From Oceanobacillus saliphilus (GTDB taxonomy: Bacteria > Bacillota > Bacilli > Bacillales > Amphibacillaceae), in the NCBI RefSeq assembly GCF_023522835.1, contig NZ_JALCZU010000006.1, positions 62,001 to 126,000 of the forward strand: a stretch of 64,000 bases of DNA, given 5' to 3'. Shown here in pieces: positions 1 through 6,225 of this stretch. Position numbers and translations under genes: made by a program. The notes under the pieces are model-generated. The model had not been told where the DNA came from and did not search any database. It saw only the letters and a list, made by a program, of their open reading frames with translations. Within the stretch, counting starts at the first letter, position 1. Every line of letters begins with the position of its first letter.

Positions 1-347
1 ACATAATCACATTTTTCTTCCGTAATGACCAATCCACTTGCTTCTAGGGCATGAATTAGGCCAGACTCGCCAATCACGAAACAACGGGCATATTCCTTAT
101 TTGAACGAATATAATTTGCGGTTGCAAGACTTGTAGTCACAACCTGATCTGGTGTGGATTTTATACCCATGGAATTTAACTTATTGGATACATCCTCCTG
201 GGTTTTTGATGAGTTATTGGTAACAAACAAATAAGGAATACCTCGTGCGGAAAGTTCATCAATAAAGTCAGCTGCTCCATCAATCACTTCTGTTCCGCGA
301 TACATCGTTCCATCCAAATCGATTAAATATCCTTTATACTTTTTCAT
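1..347 (-). CDS. yutF: HAD-family phosphatase, NagD/YutF type (3' part cut by window edge)
   Basis: Only the first 115 codons are inside the window. The protein opens MKKYKGYLIDLDGTMYRG, which carries HAD motif I with the nucleophile and general acid aspartates (DLDGT), followed by motif II TNNSSKT near residue 45. These are typical of the NagD/class IIA HAD phosphatases, soluble enzymes acting on small sugar phosphates or p-nitrophenyl phosphate. In B. subtilis yutF lies beside yutE and yutD, which are also present here. The natural substrate cannot be told from sequence. A repeat copy and a terminator separate it from the upstream regulator gene. Confidence 0.9.
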   Translation of the reverse strand, partial: MKKYKGYLIDLDGTMYRGTEVIDGAADFIDELSARGIPYLFVTNNSSKTQEDVSNKLNSMGIKSTPDQVVTTSLATANYIRSNKEYARCFVIGESGLIHALEASGLVITEEKCDY

Positions 348-369
348 ATAAAATCCTTCTCCGTTTCAG

Positions 370-422
370 AAAACTTCGTTACACTTATACAGATAGGAGC
401 GTTTTAAACTTTTGTATCTGCC
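370..422 (+). repeat. Dispersed two-hairpin repeat, short copy
   Basis: It contains the module CGTTACACTTATACAGATAG followed by a T-rich loop and TATCTGCC, so CAGATA pairs with TATCTG. The same module occurs at 11907-11994, 35925-36005 and 38464-38549. The head hairpin seen in full copies is almost lost here, leaving AAAACTT directly before CGTTACAC. It lies in the gap upstream of yutF. Confidence 0.6.
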
Positions 423-449
423 AAAAAAGATGATTGAATCATCTTTTTT
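423..449 (-). terminator. Terminator overlapping the stop of the SufR-like gene
   Basis: A 12-bp perfect stem (AAAAAAGATGAT / ATCATCTTTTTT) with a three-base loop gives a U-tract on either strand. The stop codon of the regulator gene lies inside it, so it ends that minus-strand transcript. Confidence 0.75.
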
Positions 450-1074
450 CAGGTTTTGTTATTGTCCAACTGCAAATAGGTTCACCTTCTGTTATAAAAG
501 AATGCGCTTTAACTTCACTTTCCGAGAAAATATCTTCATATAGCTTTTTCTCATTCGTGCACAACTGATGATAGCACTTAGCGATATTGGCTACCGGGCA
601 ATTGAAATTTTGTATTTCATAATGACCAGCTTCGGTTTTCTCAACCTCGAGCATATACCCCTTTTCGTTCTGTATACGTATCATTTCAGTTACCTTTTCA
701 TCAAAGTCTTCTAGTTGTATGGCTTTTCTGAAGGAAGATTTATCGCGTTCACCATGCTTATTCAAAAGCTCCTCAACAGCTGCTTTTCCATGTAACTCTT
801 CTAAATCTTGCAATAGTTCAACAGGGAGATGTTTATATTGATTAGGAAATGTCTCATGTCCCTTCTCAGTCAAAACATATGTGAAATATGGACGACCAAT
901 CTTTTGTTTATGGGCAACCGAATTGACAAAACCGTTCTGCTCAAGTTCATGAAGCTGCTTTCGAACAGCAATTTCCGAAATGGAAAAATACGCCATGATA
1001 GCTCCAATGGTTAAACCGTTATTCTTTTTTAAGACGTGCAGCAGCTTTTCTTTTGTAGGTGTACGTTTACTCAT
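439..1074 (-). CDS. Winged-helix transcriptional regulator, SufR-like, with Fe-S-type cysteines
   Basis: It is a 211-residue protein with an N-terminal winged-helix DNA-binding domain (about residues 5-75, including SEIAVRKQLHELEQ). The C-terminal half has cysteines spaced C-x12-C and, after a position occupied by Ser instead of Cys, a further C-x14-spaced Cys (PICSW). SufR repressors bind a [4Fe-4S] cluster and control Fe-S assembly genes; I recall a C-x12-C-x13-C-x14-C pattern for cyanobacterial members, so one ligand is replaced here. The ATG at 1074 follows AAAGGTGA, better than the upstream GTG at 1083. It directly follows yutE. The suf operon is 14 kb away, so regulation of it is an inference. 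Confidence 0.7.
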   Translation of the reverse strand: MSKRTPTKEKLLHVLKKNNGLTIGAIMAYFSISEIAVRKQLHELEQNGFVNSVAHKQKIGRPYFTYVLTEKGHETFPNQYKHLPVELLQDLEELHGKAAVEELLNKHGERDKSSFRKAIQLEDFDEKVTEMIRIQNEKGYMLEVEKTEAGHYEIQNFNCPVANIAKCYHQLCTNEKKLYEDIFSESEVKAHSFITEGEPICSWTITKPEKR

Positions 1075-1085
1075 TTTCATCACCT

Positions 1086-1526
1086 TTATTCATTGGAAAA
1101 AGCGTTGGCTACTCCAAGTTCATTTTTTAAATAGATTCGAATGTTTTGGCTGAACTTACCTAACATTTCTTCTTTATCCCTCATTATCTCAATTAACATG
1201 GAATGGTTAATATCTGTATAGTCATTAACGAGCATCCTGCGAAGACCGATGACAGACTTGTATCCCTGTTCTTCTTCTTCTGCTGGCAGCACTTTCTCAT
1301 CAATCAATATATCGATAATATCATTGTAACTTCCTGGATCACGCATAATAAACCCATCAATCATCATATTACCGACATCAAGGATAGATTCAATTAGGAC
1401 ATGAACCATTCGCTCTAGACCAAATTTTTCGATTTTACTACTAAATGATTGCTTTTTTATTTCCAGAAGGATTTCTTCCATATATATAAGTGTTTGCTCA
1501 ATTTTACTTTGATCCACAAAATACAT
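1086..1526 (-). CDS. yutE: DUF86/HepT-like protein YutE
   Basis: A 146-residue, helical protein beginning MYFVDQSKIEQTL, with the conserved block SILDVGNMMIDGFIMRDPG of the DUF86 family. DUF86 includes HepT, the HEPN-type toxin of MntA-HepT modules. The HepT catalytic motif R-x4-H-x-Y appears here as R96-x4-N101-x-Y103, so the histidine is missing and no MntA-like nucleotidyltransferase lies beside it. This matches a chromosomal, probably non-toxic YutE. The SD TGGAGGT precedes the ATG. It is divergent from the amidase and forms a short run with the downstream regulator gene. Confidence 0.85.
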   Translation of the reverse strand: MYFVDQSKIEQTLIYMEEILLEIKKQSFSSKIEKFGLERMVHVLIESILDVGNMMIDGFIMRDPGSYNDIIDILIDEKVLPAEEEEQGYKSVIGLRRMLVNDYTDINHSMLIEIMRDKEEMLGKFSQNIRIYLKNELGVANAFSNE

Positions 1527-1635
1527 TCATAATACCTCCATAACTGACTATAATTTTATCATATCATATTCTTTATGAATATAAGTTAAAACATGATATA
1601 TTTAATAAAATGATCTTTATAATGAGGGAAAGCAA

Positions 1636-3057
1636 ATGGAAGAAAAATCAATCATCGATATGGATGCAACGGCTTTAGCTAGTTCCATCCAAAATCATGA
1701 CATGACCAGTGTCGAAGCTGTTACAGCTTTCATCAAACATATACTAGAAAACAATCCAGAAATTAACGCCATGGTGGAAGATCGGTTTGAGAAAGCTCTG
1801 GAAGAAGCAACGGAAATGGATTCTATGCTTGAAAGGAATGAGATTAAAGGACCTTTGCACGGTGTTCCAATCAGCATAAAAGAATCGGTGCATGTTGCAG
1901 ATATGAAGACAACAGGTGGACTGGAACACCGGCAGGATTTGATTTCCAAGGACGATGCCGAGATTGTCACACGTTTAAAAAATGCAGGAGCCATTATTTT
2001 AGGTAAAACCAATACACCAGCATTAAGCTTTTGTCAGGAAACAGAGAATAAATTGTATGGAAGAACAAACAACCCGTGGGATGTTAGCCGGACTGCCGGG
2101 GGCTCCAGCGGGGGTGAGGGAGCACTACTCGCAATTGGAGGCGCTGCTGCTGGCATCGGTTCAGATATCGGTGGTTCGATTCGTTTTCCAGCACATTTCA
2201 ATGGCGTTATCGGTTTCAAGCCCGGGATGTATCAAGTTTCCACTACCGGCCATTTCCCGCATGTGATTAATCCGCTTCAGGAGCGGATGATGACTGTAGG
2301 TCCGATGGGGAGATCCGTTCAGGACATGAGGCTTCTCTATCAAATTCTTTCGGGGTCATCATTGGAACAAAAAAAACTGCAGCATTTTCGAATAGAAATA
2401 TTACCTGGAAATATCGACTATCCGTTATCACAAAAAACAAAAGAAATTCTTGATCAGCTTCAATTATTTCTGGAAAAAATATACTCAACAAAACGGGCAA
2501 TTCCACCATATTTCAAGAATAGTGCTCTTATATGGCAAGAAATTATGTCCATTGAAGGAAGTAAATTAATTGAACTGGAAGCATACAACAATGACAGATC
2601 CCATGTATACACCTCTTTTTTCAAGGAAAAATTAACACAACGTACGAAGATACATCCATACCTTTCCTGGGCAATCATGGGAGCGAAAATGTTCCGACCA
2701 TCCCTCAAGCGTATTCGCGAAATTGAAGCAACACTTGAGCAAGGAGATGAACTGCTGGCGTCATATTTAAAAAATCGTTTGTTGATCTTTCCGGTATACC
2801 ATTCAGGAGCCTTACCACATGGTCAGGTCTTCAAAGAAATTTTTTCTATTCGAAAGACATTTCTGCAATATATGCCCTATACGGCATATGCGAACGTCTG
2901 GGGATTGCCTTCTTTGACAGTGCCTGTTGGAGTCGATGAGAACAATATGCCAGTCAGCGTTCAAATTATGAGCACAAACGGGAATGAAGATGCTCTGTTC
3001 CGCTTAGGAAGACTGATTGAGAAAAAATTTAGAGGTTATGTACGGTTTAGAAAATAA
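1636..3057 (+). CDS. Amidase signature (AS) family hydrolase, FAAH-like
   Basis: A 473-residue serine hydrolase of the amidase signature family, which cleaves amide bonds through a Lys-cisSer-Ser triad. The triad is visible as Lys82 (PISIKES), Ser157 in GGSSGGEGALLA and Ser181 in DIGGSIRFPA. The intervals (75 and 24 residues) equal those of mammalian fatty acid amide hydrolase (K142, S217, S241), and GGSSGGEGAL resembles FAAH more than GatA. It is not GatA, since no gatB or gatC is nearby. The N-terminus lacks a transmembrane anchor. It is a single-gene unit with SD GAGGGAAAG, divergent from yutE. The substrate is unknown: fatty acid amides, or small amides as in related bacterial enzymes. 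Confidence 0.85.
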   Translation: MEEKSIIDMDATALASSIQNHDMTSVEAVTAFIKHILENNPEINAMVEDRFEKALEEATEMDSMLERNEIKGPLHGVPISIKESVHVADMKTTGGLEHRQDLISKDDAEIVTRLKNAGAIILGKTNTPALSFCQETENKLYGRTNNPWDVSRTAGGSSGGEGALLAIGGAAAGIGSDIGGSIRFPAHFNGVIGFKPGMYQVSTTGHFPHVINPLQERMMTVGPMGRSVQDMRLLYQILSGSSLEQKKLQHFRIEILPGNIDYPLSQKTKEILDQLQLFLEKIYSTKRAIPPYFKNSALIWQEIMSIEGSKLIELEAYNNDRSHVYTSFFKEKLTQRTKIHPYLSWAIMGAKMFRPSLKRIREIEATLEQGDELLASYLKNRLLIFPVYHSGALPHGQVFKEIFSIRKTFLQYMPYTAYANVWGLPSLTVPVGVDENNMPVSVQIMSTNGNEDALFRLGRLIEKKFRGYVRFRK

Positions 3058-3330
3058 GCTGTTTTAACGATCGCGACTGAGGTTGCTCACCCTACCGAAA
3101 AAACTGTTATCATTTGCACAATATCTGTAAACTCCGAAGTAACTGCTATTCATGTTAGATCTGTAGCGCTGGTTATGGAAATAAGTTACTTCGGCAAACG
3201 CTCTGGGGAATACACTCACACCAAAAGCGCAGTGTATACGGGCTGCGGTTGCTGGAGAATCTATTTCCCATTAAAAGTGCTTTATATTTAACATTGAAGT
3301 TACGTCCCACTTTATATCTACTGTGAAGAT
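3058..3330. other. Gene-free stretch with two inverted repeats
   Basis: No convincing ORF is present. CCGAAGTAACT (3134-3144) is repeated inverted as AGTTACTTCGG (3184-3194), and TACACT/AGTGTA form a smaller hairpin around 3211-3235. The start (AACGATCGCGACTGAGG and TTGCTCACC) resembles the start of the element at 5889, and both directly follow a plus-strand stop codon. It may be a decayed structured repeat or RNA. Confidence 0.35.
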
Positions 3331-3370
3331 AAAAGCAGCTAATCTATTGAATCATGGATTAGCTGCTTTT
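3331..3370. terminator. Bidirectional terminator after the amidase gene
   Basis: AAAAGCAGCTAATC and GATTAGCTGCTTTT form a perfect 14-bp stem with a 12-base loop, giving A/U tracts on both strands. It is the only strong terminator between the amidase and the next plus-strand gene. Confidence 0.85.
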
Positions 3371-3431
3371 ATTATTACACGGAAAGATAAATTCTCCTCT
3401 TTTCTTCAAACAATAGACTACAACATCAACT

Positions 3432-3462
3432 GTCATAATTCTTTCGTTAATACACATACTAT
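3432..3462 (+). promoter_or_regulatory. Sigma-E-like promoter for the small gene at 3499
   Basis: GTCATAATT (3432-3440) and CATACTAT (3455-3462) are separated by 14 bases. This resembles the mother-cell sigma-E consensus (about GTCATATT, 14 bases, CATACAAT). The predicted start lies about 30 bases before the gene, ahead of its SD AAAGGTGG. The match was made by eye. Confidence 0.45.
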
Positions 3463-3498
3463 AATTGCTGTAACACAACTAAAGGTGGCGATTTACAA

Positions 3499-3756
3499 AT
3501 GAAAGATAATCATAAAGAGGAATACTCTAATTTTCCCAATGTCGATCAACAAAAAAACCAGTTAATTCCGGAAGAATTTCCTGAAGGTCCTTATGGTTCC
3601 GCAATTAATATAGATGAGAAAGTAACAGGCAAATCCGAACCATGGAAACCTGGACAATACCGTGACAGTGCATTTGTATTTCCTGATAAAAATCAGCATG
3701 ATGGAATACCAAGGCAGGCAGATGGCGCTCACCCTACCCACGATAGTGAAAAGTAA
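3499..3756 (+). CDS. Small hydrophilic protein of unknown function, possibly sporulation-linked
   Basis: An 85-residue, charged protein without signal peptide, membrane segment or cysteine. It is rich in Pro, Gly, Asp and Lys, with segments such as EEFPEGPYGSAINIDEKVTG and a C-terminus ending HPTHDSEK. I do not recognise the family. The SD AAAGGTGG sits 10 bases before the ATG, a terminator follows at 3814-3840, and a sigma-E-like promoter precedes it. That context, next to yutC, yutD and lytH, suggests but does not prove expression in the mother cell during sporulation. Confidence 0.7.
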   Translation: MKDNHKEEYSNFPNVDQQKNQLIPEEFPEGPYGSAINIDEKVTGKSEPWKPGQYRDSAFVFPDKNQHDGIPRQADGAHPTHDSEK

Positions 3757-3813
3757 CAAGCATGGAGTGAATGCGGGCAGAAATGGGACGAAGATTAGAA
3801 TAGAACGAAAGCT

Positions 3814-3840
3814 AGGCAACAGATTCAACAGCTGTTGCCT
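3814..3840 (+). terminator. Terminator after the small gene at 3499
   Basis: AGGCAACAG and CTGTTGCCT form a 9-bp stem with a 9-base loop, followed by the pyrimidine-rich CTTCTTCC. It lies 58 bases after the stop codon. Confidence 0.55.
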
Positions 3841-3893
3841 CTTCTTCCAATCATTTGACTCATGAAAGTTCTGCTCTTTATAAATAACATTGT

Positions 3894-4169
3894 TTACTTT
3901 GGTATTTTTTTCAAAACAAAATAGGCACATCCGAAATTACAATATTCTAGCAGATAATCATCCAAAGTACCGATTTTTGATTCAATCGTTGCTTTTGCAT
4001 TTCTATCTTTATAGAATCCTTTTAAACGGAGTTGGTCATAGCCCCAATCTCCCACAATATAGTCATATTTCGCCAAAATTTCGGAATAGCGGTCCTTCAA
4101 TGCTTGTTCCTGAAATCCGTCTTTTTTATTTTCAATAATTTCGTAGTTCTTTCCGTTCAATTCAATCAA
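3894..4169 (-). CDS. yutD: YutD family protein (DUF1027)
   Basis: A 91-residue soluble protein with the family core RYSEILAKYDYIVGDWGYDQ followed by LRLKGFYKD and a C-terminal YLLEYCNFGCAYFVL. YutD proteins are widespread in Bacillota and lack an established biochemical role. I chose the TTG at 4169, which follows GGGGTG with six bases' spacing and gives MIELNGKNYEIIE, as expected for YutD; a GTG three codons upstream would overlap that SD. It is transcribed opposite to its neighbours, with its own short upstream gap facing yutC. Confidence 0.88.
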   Translation of the reverse strand: MIELNGKNYEIIENKKDGFQEQALKDRYSEILAKYDYIVGDWGYDQLRLKGFYKDRNAKATIESKIGTLDDYLLEYCNFGCAYFVLKKIPK

Positions 4170-4305
4170 GAAATTCACCCCACTTAACCTTATTATAGTT
4201 TACCACATGAGCAGTTATGGAAACCAGAAATATTTACATGCATTATTTTTTGCTTTTTAAAGAAACTAAAAGCATCACATCAATCGCTAATATAGGAGGT
4301 AAATC

Positions 4306-4881
4306 ATGAAATCACTATTTTTCATTGCACTTGCAGTTACTTTATTTCTTTCAGCGTGTGGTCAAACAGATAACACGTTGACAGAAAGGGAACAGATAGT
4401 AAACGAATTGAACCCTACAAGAAATTATCAAAATCCTGCAAACCAGGACTTGGATGCTCAAATCGGTTATGTTCGATACACAAAGGAACAATTTGAAAAT
4501 GACACAGAAAGTAATAATAAAGAAATAACTGTTGATCGTCATGCAATGGCCGATATGATTACCAGGATAATCTTACAAAATGACGATTTTAATGAAGTAG
4601 CAACACTTGTCACAGACCAGGAAGTTTTGATTGCCTATGACAGAACGGAAGCCATAAACGAAAATACCGCTGCAGACGTAGCGAAGAGGACTGCAATGTC
4701 AATCATGCCACGTTATTTCGATATTTACGTTACCGACAATGAAGCATTAGTGTACGACATTCAAAGTCTGCATAATTCTACAACCGAAAATCGAAACTAT
4801 GACAACACCATTGACCAGATTATAGAAGAAATGCAAAAATCGCCGCAAGGAACGGAGAACACTCCGGATATGATGGAATAA
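4306..4881 (+). CDS. yutC: Sporulation lipoprotein of the YhcN/YlaJ family (YutC-like)
   Basis: A 191-residue secreted lipoprotein. Residues 1-17 are a hydrophobic signal and LSAC places the lipidated cysteine at position 18. The rest carries the YhcN/YlaJ-type core, with HAMADMITRIILQNDDFNEVA near residue 80 and DVAKRTAMSIMPRYFDIYVTD near 140. Family members sit in the spore inner membrane or cortex region of Bacillus spores. The gene has SD TAGGAGGT and lies 33 bases before lytH, so the two are likely cotranscribed. The yutC-lytH neighbourhood matches B. subtilis except that lipA is absent between them. Confidence 0.85.
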   Translation: MKSLFFIALAVTLFLSACGQTDNTLTEREQIVNELNPTRNYQNPANQDLDAQIGYVRYTKEQFENDTESNNKEITVDRHAMADMITRIILQNDDFNEVATLVTDQEVLIAYDRTEAINENTAADVAKRTAMSIMPRYFDIYVTDNEALVYDIQSLHNSTTENRNYDNTIDQIIEEMQKSPQGTENTPDMME

Positions 4882-4914
4882 TGTGTTCCAGAAAAAGTTT
4901 GAGGAGGTGAGATA

Positions 4915-5886
4915 ATGTTCTTTCGATTAGCCTTTAGTTGTTTTATTTTTATGTTTATTTTCATACAGCCATATAGTATTCAAGCTGAAGAAGAGGCAGA
5001 AGATATTTACGATGAACGAATGGCTCTCTTTAAAAAAACGGAAGCACTTACCCAAATTCCATGGTATTATTTTGCTGCAATTGATAATTATGAACGAAAT
5101 ATTAAAAACAGTGATGAGCCCGAGCAGGTGATTTCCATAGAAATCCCACCTGAATTATGGTTTGGACCAGGTAATAGCTCTTTTATGAAGGACATAGCTC
5201 TCATCGACACATTTAATGGTAAAGGAAAAGATGGGAATGGGGATGGCGTTGCCGACCCGGAAAATGCGGAAGATGTGCTGTATACAATGGCGATGATTCT
5301 TCTGGAATATGGCCCTGACAGAGATGATATTAAAATTGCACTTTGGAATCACTATAAAAGAGATTTAACCGTTCAGACGATTATGAATACGGCAAAAGTG
5401 TTTCAAACATTTGGTGATATAAATCTAACTGACAGGGATTTTCCTGTCTCCATTCAGCATAATTATAGCTACCGTAATACATGGGGGGATCGAAGAGGTT
5501 TTGGAGGACTACGTATACATGAAGGAACTGATATTTTTGCTGGGTATGGTGTTCCAGTTAAATCCACCACCTATGGAGTAATTGAAATGATGGGCTGGAA
5601 TCTTTATGGTGGATGGCGGGTTGGTATACGAGATATCTTTAACATCTACCATTATTATGCCCATATGAGCGGATTCAGTGACGAAATAAAAGTAGGTCAG
5701 GTAGTAAAACCCGGAGATGTGATTGGAAGTGTCGGTTCAACAGGCTATGGTCCACCAGGCACATCAGGGAAATTCCCTCCACATCTGCATTATGGAATGT
5801 ACAAGGATAACGGTTATAGTGAATGGTCTTTTGACCCCTACCCATATTTAGTAAAATGGGAACGCATGGCAAGAAATAAGGACTAA
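4915..5886 (+). CDS. lytH: Sporulation-specific L-Ala-D-Glu endopeptidase LytH (M23)
   Basis: A 323-residue secreted peptidase. Residues 1-24 form a signal peptide or anchor. The C-terminal M23 domain (about 185-315) has zinc ligands His202 and Asp206 in HEGTDIF, His250 in YYAHMSG, and His290/His292 in PPHLHYG. In B. subtilis LytH trims cortex tetrapeptides to single L-alanine side chains late in sporulation under sigma-K. The long N-terminal half contains a helical segment preceding the catalytic domain. The SD GAGGAGGTGA precedes the start. It follows yutC closely and is the last gene of the pair; a GC-rich foldable element follows its stop. Confidence 0.93.
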   Translation: MFFRLAFSCFIFMFIFIQPYSIQAEEEAEDIYDERMALFKKTEALTQIPWYYFAAIDNYERNIKNSDEPEQVISIEIPPELWFGPGNSSFMKDIALIDTFNGKGKDGNGDGVADPENAEDVLYTMAMILLEYGPDRDDIKIALWNHYKRDLTVQTIMNTAKVFQTFGDINLTDRDFPVSIQHNYSYRNTWGDRRGFGGLRIHEGTDIFAGYGVPVKSTTYGVIEMMGWNLYGGWRVGIRDIFNIYHYYAHMSGFSDEIKVGQVVKPGDVIGSVGSTGYGPPGTSGKFPPHLHYGMYKDNGYSEWSFDPYPYLVKWERMARNKD

Positions 5887-5888
5887 GA

Positions 5889-6035
5889 ACAAAATCGCGA
5901 GGGTCTTCTACACCGCCGACTAGCTTGCGTTGGACGTACGAAATCGGAGGTGACGGGTTAGAAACGCTCGCATAAGCAAGGGAGTTTCTAGGAACCGGAG
6001 TTGGAAGCGGCCGTTTAGGTGTAAGAATTAATTGC
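5889..6035. other. GC-rich foldable element of about 150 bases after lytH
   Basis: The segment is visibly richer in G and C than its surroundings and can fold as a multi-branched structure. TTCTACACC near the 5' side pairs with GGTGTAAGAA at the 3' end. CACCGCCGA pairs with TCGGAGGTG with one mismatch. GAAACGCTCGC faces GCAAGGGAGTTTC. No ORF with an SD is present. It could be a structured RNA or a repeat element; its beginning recalls 3066-3100. Confidence 0.45.
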
Positions 6036-6067
6036 TGCCAAAATTTTATACTTTCTTATCTCTAAAA

Positions 6068-6108
6068 AAACTTGGTTGTCACCAAGCGTATCAGTGACAA
6101 CCAAGTTT
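6068..6108 (-). terminator. Terminator of the NSS transporter operon, built from the repeat head module
   Basis: AAACTTGGTTGTCAC (6068-6082) pairs perfectly with GTGACAACCAAGTTT (6094-6108). The left arm and part of the loop (ACCAAG) are nearly identical to the head of the dispersed repeat at 38464, so a repeat module is used as terminator. T-tracts exist on the minus side. Confidence 0.85.
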
Positions 6109-6111
6109 GCT

Positions 6112-6225
6112 TTAATTTTTACTTTGCTTCTTTTGATTTCTTAAAGCATACCAGATGCTTGCTCCAAGTCCTCCCCAAATAATAATCATACCGATGATCA
6201 TTACAAAAATCGCTCCACCACTCAT
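6112..6225 (-). CDS. Small subunit of a methionine/alanine NSS importer (MetS-like)
   Basis: A 37-residue single-span membrane protein, beginning MSGGAIFVMIIGM with a tryptophan-glycine-glycine core and ending in basic residues RNQKKQSKN. The pattern MSGxAI, hydrophobic run and WGGL matches the small subunit that accompanies NSS-type methionine/alanine importers (MetPS of Corynebacterium). The start ATG directly follows the TAG of the transporter gene and has SD GGGGAGGC, so translation is coupled. It probably assists folding or activity of the large subunit in the cytoplasmic membrane. Confidence 0.88.
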   Translation of the reverse strand: MSGGAIFVMIIGMIIIWGGLGASIWYALRNQKKQSKN

